From Budorcas taxicolor (lineage: Eukaryota; Chordata; Mammalia; Artiodactyla; Bovidae), in the NCBI RefSeq assembly GCF_023091745.1, contig NC_068910.1, positions 3,446,272 through 3,510,271 on the forward strand: 64,000 bases of DNA, in the 5' to 3' direction. Below, in pieces: positions 1 through 10,000 of the stretch. The notes below the pieces were generated by a model. The model did not search any database, was not told the origin of the DNA, and saw nothing but the letters and a program-made list of their open reading frames with translations. A program made the position numbers and the translations under genes. The first letter of the stretch is position 1. The number at the start of each line of letters is the position of its first letter.

Positions 1-894
1 TCTGGGCTTAAAGCTCATCACAGGCTTGCAGTGCCCTGTCTCCAGATATGAGAGGTCCCTCTACGGCCTCGAGAGCCCGAGGAAAGCCACTGCAGGGAAG
101 GAAAAGAGATGTGTGCAGAGTCACGTCAGCACCAGTGTTCTTAGAGGCTCACAGTTGGGGCCCTCAGGTGCACAGCTGGAGAAGGGCCCGCATGCCAGAG
201 CTCAGGGCGGTGGGCTGCTCTGCAGCCGCTGTCCACAGTGGCCCCGTGAACTCTGACCCTGCAGTGTAGTTGTGACCTGGGTTACAGGAGAGCATCTCGA
301 GTCGTCCCTGCTGGGATTTTGACGAAAGGTAAACGTACCGATGCGAGTCTTTAGTGGGGGAGGGAGTCAGAGTTTAGAGGCCCCAGAGTGAACAAGCTTA
401 GAATAGAGAGCTGAACTCGGGACGTGCATCTCGAGGACAGGGAACCACCGCGAGCCGCAGGCATGGTGCCTTCTTGGGGCCTGGCCGTGTGGTCACAGCC
501 CCGACGCCGCGTCCTCTGGTCACGCCCCCGCCCCCAGGTTCGTCTACAGCCAGGACAGGACTCACAGACAGAGTGACTGTGGGCCAAGACCCCGGGGGCT
601 GAGGAAGCACGGGCTGTGTCAGCTCCACACGGCTCCCCGCAGGACATGGGAGCTGAGGGTTCCTGGCTGGGCCGCCTGCCCAGCCCTTTCCACAGCCCCT
701 GATGGGCACCGAGCTCAGGCATGCCATCTGCCAGCGCCATGCACCATGTCCGAGCTTGCGGCCTCCATCTTGGCCTCACAGGCTCCTCTGAAGGTGGGAG
801 GAGGATGTGTAGGCCCCGGGGGCCCGTGGTTGCCCAGTGGCCGCCAGCATGGGAGCCTGCACACCAGGCCCACGGACGTCCCTTCCTCTTTCAG
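1..894 (+). other. NR2C2 intron (3' part)
   Basis: GC-rich intronic DNA before the zinc-finger exon. I see no exon, RNA gene or recognisable repeat. Open frames here are by-products of high GC. Confidence 0.7.
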
Positions 895-1074
895 GCCGCC
901 ACTATGGGGCTGTCAGCTGCGAAGGCTGCAAAGGTTTCTTCAAAAGGAGCGTGAGGAAAAACCTGACCTACAGCTGCCGGAGCAGCCAAGACTGCGTCAT
1001 CAACAAGCACCACCGGAACCGCTGCCAGTTCTGCCGGCTGAAGAAGTGCTTGGAGATGGGCATGAAGATGGAGT
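895..1074 (+). CDS. NR2C2: NR2C2 exon: end of zinc finger 1 and zinc finger 2
   Basis: Acceptor ...TTTCAG ends at 894 and donor GTGAGT starts at 1075. It encodes RHYGAVSCEGCKGFFKR (P-box cysteines of finger 1, DNA-reading helix) and the four cysteines of finger 2 in LTYSC...DC...RCQFC, then KKCLEMGMKME. The first two cysteines of finger 1 must lie in an exon upstream of the window. Confidence 0.97.
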
Positions 1075-4000
1075 GTGAGTAACAGGGCTCACACCCACAA
1101 GTGTTAACAAGAGGGGAGAATGTGAGGTTTCGCTGTGTGGCCTTAACATTAGCCAGGAAGACTGTGCCTGCTGGGGCTTCACTCCCATTCACCCTCTGGG
1201 TCAGCTCGGTGGTGCGGTGTCACTGCTGCCGGGCGGGGTCAGTTGCCACAGTGAGAACCTCATCCTGACGCGCGGGAGCCAGCGTGCGTGTGTGGGGAGC
1301 AGCCTCAGGCTTTGGGGTGAAACCGAGAGAACGCGGCCCCAGCCCTGCCCCGGGAGCTGGGGGGCCTGGGCACAGCACATGCCTTCTGAGCCTCCAGTCC
1401 CAGCCTGTGAAGTAGCACCGTTGTCGTGCCACGTCTGGCTCCCCTTTTCTTTCCCCGTGAAGGTCTGTTCTCTTCCATTGTTTCTGGCACGGGTGCGTGC
1501 ACTTGTGCCAGACGCTGAAGGGAGTGGCTGCTGGCGTGACCCCACTGGCAGGTGGCAGAAGCTGTCGCGGCTGGAGCCAGGCATTAGGGTGCATCCTCCG
1601 CCCCAGGGGGCTGGGCAGCTCTGTCGGGCCCACTTGAGAGGCTGTTTCTCCCCCGGGAGAGAGTCCTGTGAGCAGCGAGAGCCCCCAGTGGAAGCTGGGC
1701 CAGGCGTGTCTGCCACGGTGCTCGTCACCCCCAGAGCAGCGGGCTCAGCGCGGGGGAGCCCGCCTCCCCGCAGAGGGAGGGGCTTCTATTGCTGCGGCTC
1801 TTTCTTCTCAACACGGGCATTTCTGTCGTCACTTAAGCCGTGCAGAGTGAACGGAAACCCTTTGACGTGCAGCGGGAGAAACCAAGCAATTGTGCTGCGT
1901 CCACTGAGAAGATCTACATCCGGAAGGACCTGCGGAGTCCTCTGATCGCCACGCCAACATTCGTGGCCGAGAAGGATGGGGCGAGGTCAGTGCGTGTGAA
2001 CAGCCTGCGGGGCCCTGGACCTGACGTGGGAGGCGCAGGTGTTCCTCGTGGGGAGCTGACGGCCCCACCTGTGGGCCTTGGCCACCTTGTTGGAGCCGCT
2101 GAAGTCACACCCCTGGACAGGCCCGTGGAGGGTGGACTCAGGAGAGAGTCAGAGCTTCCTGTCTCAGGGACTCGGATTACGTGCTGTAGTTCAGGCATCA
2201 TTCACGCAGGAAAACGGTTGTTCCGGGAGTCAGGATCGGGGCTCTTGCAGTAGAGATAAAAGGCGTGAGACCCAGGTGTGGTCTGGACAGCACCACGGGT
2301 CAGTTCATACGTTGTTTTTAGTGTGATCTCTCAAACCTAACTTTAAGGAAGCAGAGGGAAACGGGAAGCCCTGTTTGGTACTGTGGCACGCCCCAGAGCT
2401 GGGAATGCCCTGCTGGTGCTCCAAGAGCAGGTGGCATCGCTGGTAGGCCCGGGAGGCGTGTGCGCATCCTGTCTCGGGCAGGCCTGGCGCTAAGCGAGCA
2501 CGGGTGTCCTCCAGCCCAGCCCGCAGACGCGCAGGGTCGATGCAGCGTGAACTCTGCACTCAACGCTGGAAGCTACTCTGGGTTTCTTTATGTCTTAACT
2601 AGACAAACAGGTCTTCTTGATCCAGGGATGCTTGTGAACATCCAGCAGCCTTTGATCCGTGAGGACGGAACAGTTCTCCTGGCCACGGACTGCAAGGTGA
2701 CGTCCCGCTCGCGCCCTTCCCCCTTCTGTCTCCACGCGGGCACTGCTCTCGGCCTTCGGGCTGTGGAGGGGGTGCCCTCCTCGGCTCTGTGCCCTTGGTA
2801 CAGCCGTGCTGTGGGCTGCTTACAGTCACAGCGCGTCGGGAGCTACCGTTCGACTTGGCGGACGCTCTGGGGTCTCTTCTGAGGTCTCTCCCCCGGTAAT
2901 GCACTTGGGCAGACTGCCAGCCGGCTGGGGAAGTGCTGCCTCTTCTAAGACGGCCTTTGGCAGCAGCCCGCAGTTCCTCTGTGGTAGGCGCCCGCAGGAA
3001 GAAGTCCCGCCCGGGCTGACGGGGACAGAGCAAGGCAGCTCCAGGGAACCCGGTGTGTAGACAGAGACGCTGGCTGCCTCCTGGGGAGGAGCCTGAGCAG
3101 AGGGCTTTATTCCGGCAAGGGAGCCCACTGTGTCTCTGGCCTGTGGTCCCCGACACACACAGCCCAAGTGATGGGGGCGGCAGCTGCCCTGAGCCCAAGG
3201 CCCCGCTCCGGAAGGAGCCCCTGGGGACAGTGCTGGCCTCACTGTCCCCCTCAGAGCTGCAGCTGGGCCCCATCTGCTCAGGCACACGCGGTGCGTCCTG
3301 GCGCGTCCTCTTGGGTCCAGGGGAGGGGGATGAGGGCTGAGGCCCACTGCCTGCACCGGCCGTCTCCCGCGGGGCGGTCGGCCTCGTGGCTCGGGCGCCT
3401 CTGACCCGTCTCCCCAGGCACATGGCCTTCGCCCAGCAGACGGGCGGGGCATGACCTGCCACCTGGGCAGAGGGGCAGGCACGCCAGGAGCAGGAAGTAG
3501 GGCCCGAGCACCCTGAGCTCCCGATGGCCGAGGACCACACCCCCATCCTGCGTGCCACCCGCACAGAGGGCAGTGCAGAGCGGGCGCCCGCCAGGCAGGG
3601 ATGACGGGAACCTCGAGGGGCCAGTTCCATGAAGCGTGCGGCGCCCACTCTGTAACTGCCAACGGCTTGGAGTTGGCTGAGCGGCAGGCGTGAAGCACAG
3701 TCAGGAAAGGCGGCCTGCGGTGCCTGCCCCACCACCCCACCCCCACCCCGCCCCAGGGGAGCACCGCAGAGCCCCTGAGGGCAGCTGTTTGCAGGAGCTG
3801 ACTGGGAAGCTCTCTCCTATGAAATAATTATACATTCAAAATCATTTACTCTGAATAAAAGTAATGGTATCTCAGATACCACTGAGACCCGTGCTCCCTT
3901 CACCCCTTCTCTCCGCGGGTCCTGCAGAGCAGTAGCCCAGGACCGCGGGCAGAGCACGACACGCGTCCAGGCGCGGGGTCTCTTTTTCACTCTGCAGCGT

Positions 4001-7000
4001 ATCTGTCAAATGCTGTGTTCATACGACAGAGATCAGCAGATCTGTTCTGTTACACAGTGGTTCTGTGGTTTATTAATCGCTTCTCTGTTTATGATTTTTT
4101 CTACTGATTCTGGTCTTTCATGTTTATAATCAAGATACAGCAGACGTTTTTGTTTATGTATCTTGATTTATCTTTTTTTTTTTGGCTTTTTTAAAAAATT
4201 GAGATATTAATTCCCACACCAGAAAAATTTACCCTTTGAGCATGTAATTCGTGGTTCTCAGTTTATTAACATAATTGTAACAACCATTCCTACTGATTCT
4301 AGAGCATTTCATCACCCCAGACAGAAAGCCTGAACCCACGAGGCAGTCACTGCCCCTTCTCCCACTCTCAGCCCTGCGAGCCGCTCGTGTACTCTCCCAC
4401 TGTGGTTTTCTCGGTGCTGGACCTTTCATCTAAAGGGAGCCATGTGGCACGTGGCTGCTGGGCCTGGCTACTTTCTCGTAGCGTAATGTTCTCAAGGCCC
4501 AACCGTGTCGACGCCTCCTCAGTGCCAATAATGTGCCGTTAAATGGCTGTGTCATGGTTTATCCATTTGGCAGCTGATGAACGTTGCGTTGTTTCTGCTT
4601 TTTGCCTCTTAAGAATAATGCTGCTGTGAACATTGTGTACAAGTGTTTTTGTGCACGTGTATTTTAACTTTTCTTACATACGTGCCAGGAATGGCATTGC
4701 TGTGGTCGTGTAACAATTGCACGTTTACCCTTTTGAAGAACTGCCAGGCTTTTCTCCAGCAGCTGCACCATCTTCTGTCCCCACTGTGCTCTGCTTTTCT
4801 CCATGTCCTCGCCAGCACTCAATATTATGTGTCTTTTGACTGTGACCATCCTAGTGGGTGTGACATCTTGTTGTGGCTTTTATTTGCGTTTTTAACTAGC
4901 TTATTTGTCTTTCTATTATTGAGCTGTGAGAGTTCTTTAGCTGTCTTTTGTGTGTGGGAGGAGAGAAGTTGTCTCTTTACTTTATTGATAATCTTTTGAA
5001 GCACAAAGGTTTAAACTTTGGTGACATCCAGCTTATCTGGATGTCATTTTATCCATCATTTTTTCTGTCATTTTATCTTGTGTGTAGGTTTGTATAACTG
5101 GCATCACAATCAAGAGACAGAGCTGTTTGATAGCCCAAGAGCACTTCCTCTCACTGCCCATCATGGTCACACCTCCGTAGAAGCTGCTTTTAAAACAAAA
5201 CTATGCCCTCACTTTCCTGAGAGGCATGTTGTATGTCCATCTTTAATATCACTATTTTCTGGTTAACAGGCTGAAACAAGCCAGGGAGCCCTGGGCACAT
5301 TGGCAAATGTAGTCACTTCCCTCGCCAACCTCAGTGAATCCCTTAACAATGGTGACACTTCAGAAATACAGCCGGAGGACCAGTCTGCAAGTGAGATTAC
5401 TCGGTACGAACCCTTGAGAGTGGAGGCCCCTCCCAACACACACAGTCACTGCTCTGTGAGGGTGGGGGGCAGCATCTTGATGTCTGTATTTAATGACAGG
5501 TTGCAGAATTGTCACAGGGCCCCTGCATGTCTGTCTGCTTCGTTTTAACTACGGGGCTGTGGACCTGTTTAGGTTATGTGGTACAAAATAGTCTGAAAAC
5601 TTCACTCCAGATGATAAAGGGGACTGAGTAGTTCAGGGGAAGCTTACAGGTCCAGGCATACTTGTCACTGTTTATTGGACCTAAATATCAGTAGTGCAGC
5701 CCCTTTCTCGCTTTTGTTTCAGCCTGTTTTTCTCAAGTAGTGAGTCCAGAGCTGAGATAGATCCCTCAGGGTGGACGGATACTGGTGGTGAGATGGCACC
5801 AGCTGGCTGGACGCCTGTGCCCCCTGCCAGGGTACACTCCCTGCAGCTGGCCTGTGCGTTTGCTCCTTTTCTGTTGGACCTGCCACTCCTGCCCGTCATG
5901 CCAGGCCAGGCGGGGGCCGCTCAGGGGCAGCGGTCCTCAGGTTCCCTTGTAGTGTGGTAGAAGATGCCAGTCTGGATCCGGCGGAAAGAGGGCGGAATGT
6001 GAGTTAGGCCGAATTCCATTCTACCACTTAACTCCTGGTGGTCTTGGCAAAGTGAGCTTTCACCTGTCTGAGATGGAGGGAATTCCACCTTGGAGAGTAG
6101 TTCTGAAAAACAGAAATTATGTGTGAGAACAAATAACATCTAGCTTAGTGTCTTGAGACCCTGTGGAGACAGGCGTAGCGGCCGCTGCTCCTCCTCTCGG
6201 GCAGAGTTAACTGTCTTTTCCTAAAAGATGTCTCAGCTAGGGCGCACCTCCTAGAAGGGGACTTACGGCGCGAACCTGCTCCCTTTCTGCTCGCAGGGCA
6301 TTCGATACCTTAGCGAAGGCACTTAACACCACCGACAGCGCCTCGCCTCCGAGCCTGGCGGACGGGATCGATGGCAGCGGCGGCGGGGGCATCCACGTCA
6401 TCAGCAGAGACCAGTCCACGCCCATCATTGAGGTCGAGGGCCCCCTCCTCTCAGACACTCACGTCACGTTTAAGGTGAGGGCTTCTGCCTGCCTGCCTCG
6501 GTTAAAAACCAGACCTGGAAGTGAGCCCATCCAGGTGGTGGCAGCCTTCTGGCCCATCTTTGCTCGCCTGGCCGTCTGGCTCTGCCGCTGACCCTGAGGC
6601 TGGCGTGGCCTCCTGTCGCTGCCAGACAGGCCAAGGCGGGCTGCCCTGCCGTCCACTCTCCCGGGACGGCCTGGCTCCAGCATCAGCTCAGGCAGGCCCT
6701 TGGCTCCCACAGGCGTTGTTCCCAGCCCTTGGGCCTGCCCTCCTGCCCACTGGGGCCAGCGAAAGTAGCTCTCAGATACGCTTGCAGGCTGGCCAGGTCC
6801 CCAGGGCCCCCCTCTGCACTCACCTCCCGAGCCTCACTGCTCTCGAGGACACTCCCAGGCTCCCTGAGCCCCCCAGTCTCGAGGTCTGCAGAGTGAGTCT
6901 TCAGTTCCCTGGTATTCTGCGCTAGAATGAACTCGTGAGTCCTTGCCCGCCGTTGCCCAGGGATCGAAGGGCAAGGGTCCCTAGGGGGACTCCAGCTGCA

Positions 7001-10000
7001 GAGGCATTCAAGCCCTTCTGGGACAGAGGGGCTCCTGGGGCCCAGCCCGGCCCCCTGGGTTCTGCTCTACTCTCCCTCGCTGTTCTGACACCGCCTGCCA
7101 GTCCCTGCCCGCCCGTTCCCACTGGACTTAGACTTGAACCTGCGGATGAGAGTGGAGCTGCTGAGAACCAGTGCTGGTGCCGGGAGGCAGCGTCGGTGCC
7201 TCATCCTTGTGGATGAGCTGGGCCCCGTCCCCGCCTCTCCAGGCCTGTCAGACCCCAGCTCACTGGACGGGCCCGCCTCCTGAGGGTCTGCGCGGGGCTG
7301 GGTGCTGACAGGCCCCGGGCCGTGTGCCCTCTCCTGCAGCTCACGATGCCCAGCCCGATGCCCGAGTACCTCAACGTGCACTACATCTGCGAGTCGGCCT
7401 CACGCCTGCTCTTCCTCTCCATGCACTGGGCCAGGTCCATCCCCGCCTTCCAGGCCCTGGGGTGAGTGGCTCTTCCTCTCTGTGTCCCTGGCAGGACCTC
7501 CCTGGCTCCAGGAACGGCCTGGAAGGGGTCTGAGGGCCCTTCCAGTGTGCTCCTCGATGAATAAACACAGCAGACGGGTGGCGAGAGACCACCTCGGGGG
7601 CCTCACCCGTGCTGTCCTGAGTGGAGACCCACCCCTCCCTGGGCGGCGACACGTCTCTAGCCTTGGGAGCACCCCTTGGTCGCTGGGGCCAGCCCCACCC
7701 AGGGCTGCTGAGAGAGTGGTCTGTCCTCAGAGGGCCTGCAGGCGAGGCAGTCGTGTGGCGAGCAGGCCTGAGCCCTCCAGAGGCCTCTGGCACACGCACG
7801 CCGACGGGACTTGGGTGGGGTATGTGGGGCTTGAGGCAGGGGCAGCAGCCCCACACCCAGCCCGCCTCCGTGTCCCCAGGCAGGACTGCAACACCAGCCT
7901 GGTGCGGGCCTGCTGGAATGAGCTCTTCACCCTCGGCCTGGCCCAGTGCGCCCAGGTCATGAGCCTCTCCACCATTCTGGCTGCCATCGTCAACCACCTG
8001 CAGAACAGCATCCAGGAAGGTAGGGCCAGCCTGTCCCAGCGCCGCCCTGGGCTGAGGGGAGTTCACGTCACCACCGGTTTTAGTGTCCGAATTCCTACCC
8101 GGCTGCTGCTTTTCCTGTAATGCAGATGAAAGGGGAAAGGTGCTGAGTTCTGATGCAGACGTTCTGTACTGTTTTCAGAGTAGTCACCATCTCTGTCTTC
8201 ATCCTCAGGGACAGGTTACCCTTTCATGCAGCTCACAAACCCTCAGGACCCTGTGGATTAGACACTGTTCCTCAGGGTTGCGTGTAGGAGTCCAGGTCCC
8301 AGGGAGGGCTGGGCCCTAGGGCACAGGCCCGGGTCCACGGCCCCCCTTGCGGGGCATGGATGGACGCATGGCGCAGTGTGAGGTCAGGGCCGTGTCAGGA
8401 TGGGAAGCAGCCTGTGTGGTCCCTGCGTGCTGTGTGCCCGCGGCAGCCTGAAGACTGTTGGGTGCCCACACCGCCCAGGGTCTAGGCTGACCCTGCGAGT
8501 CACACCTGCCGCCGAGCTGGAGCCGGCCAGCCTTCTCATTGGGTGTCCCGATGTTGGAGGCACCTAGTCACACCTTTGTGTTTCTAGTTACTTCCTTCAG
8601 AAGTTACATAAAGGTAACTTTTATGATCTGTAACATTTTATTGAGTTTTAGATTTGTTCACAAATGAGCTTTAGTTTTATTTCTAACTGAACATCACACT
8701 ACCTTCAGCAAGATACTGTCAAGAAGACAAAATCAAACAGTAAATAAAACTGTCGTAGCAACTAGAAAAGGCCAGGGTGTTCAGGTCGGCAGATGTTTAT
8801 CAGTGCCTGCGGGGACTTAGAAAGAACTGATCTTGATGGGATCTGGCGTGTGGGCCTCAGCAGGTGCGGGCCACAGGGCCACCCAGGGAGTCGCTGTCCA
8901 GGGCCGGGGGTCACACAGCGGAGCGGGTGTGGGTGCCTAGAGCCACTTCACCTGCAGCGGGAAAATGGGGCTCTTGAGATAACTGGGTTTTTAAAAGTGA
9001 AATTCTCTCCTTTTTTCCCAATCTGTGTCCCTCCAAGAAGCTAGCTCGTTTACCGTTCTCAACAGCCTTTCTCAGAGGATGTCTGTGTTGATTTCTAGAT
9101 AAACTTTCTGGAGACCGGATAAAGCAAGTCATGGAGCACATCTGGAAGCTCCAGGAGTTCTGTAACAGTATGGCGAGACTGGATATAGACGGCTATGAGT
9201 ATGCATACCTTAAAGCTATAGTTCTCTTTAGCCCCGGTAAGATATGCAGTGGTCACTCGCGGCGGGGCCCCCCCTGTGCTACTGATAGTTCTGCACACGC
9301 GCATGTTGGCACGCTGTCAGCAGTGTGGAGCCCCACGCTGCGTGCCTGGCTGTTCCCACAGCACGTGTGCTTTGCCAACTGCTAACATGAACAGGACGTT
9401 TGTTACAGTTGTTTTTAGAGTCCCAGTGTTGTAGTAACTGCATGTGTTCAATAGATGTCATTTGAATCCTAACAAATAGGATCATTTGTATGCCATTGGC
9501 CAAATGAGACCACAGCTTACAAAACTGAGTGTGCATTTAGCCTTTCGTATCCACGGGTCCTGCATTGGGTTCAGCCAGCCGTGAATCAGAAATACTCAAG
9601 GGCCACCCCTGGCCGTCCAGTGGTTGAGACGCCAAACTTCCAGCGCAGGGTGGCCAGTTTCAGTCCCTGGTTGGGGAATTAAGTTCCTACATTCTGTGTG
9701 ACAAAAGAACAAAACAATGCAAGGAAAAAAATGTTCCAGGAGTTCAAAAGTAATATAGAGGGGATTTAAAAGTGTACGGACAGACACGTAGGTTACATGC
9801 ACGTTCAGCGTAAAGGGCAACAGGTGGTCTGTGTGGGGGGTCCCAGAGCCAATCCTCTGTAGCTACCAAGGGACAGCTAGGCCCCGCCCACTGCCCTCTG
9901 CTGGGTCTTGCTCTCCGCCAAGGTTTAGGGACGTTAGCACATACTCCAGCAGACTGACCCTGCCCAGCAGCTGCAGGGCACGCCGAAAGGCCTAGTCACA

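Noticed and set aside
2599..3735. A 378-codon open frame on the - strand
   Set aside because: It overlaps a certain NR2C2 exon on the other strand, is Arg/Pro/Ser-rich as expected of GC-rich DNA, and shows no domain.
7302..8120. 272-codon + strand frame across an NR2C2 intron
   Set aside because: It reads through two exons in the wrong frame. The correct frame, with splice sites, gives the receptor ligand-binding domain.
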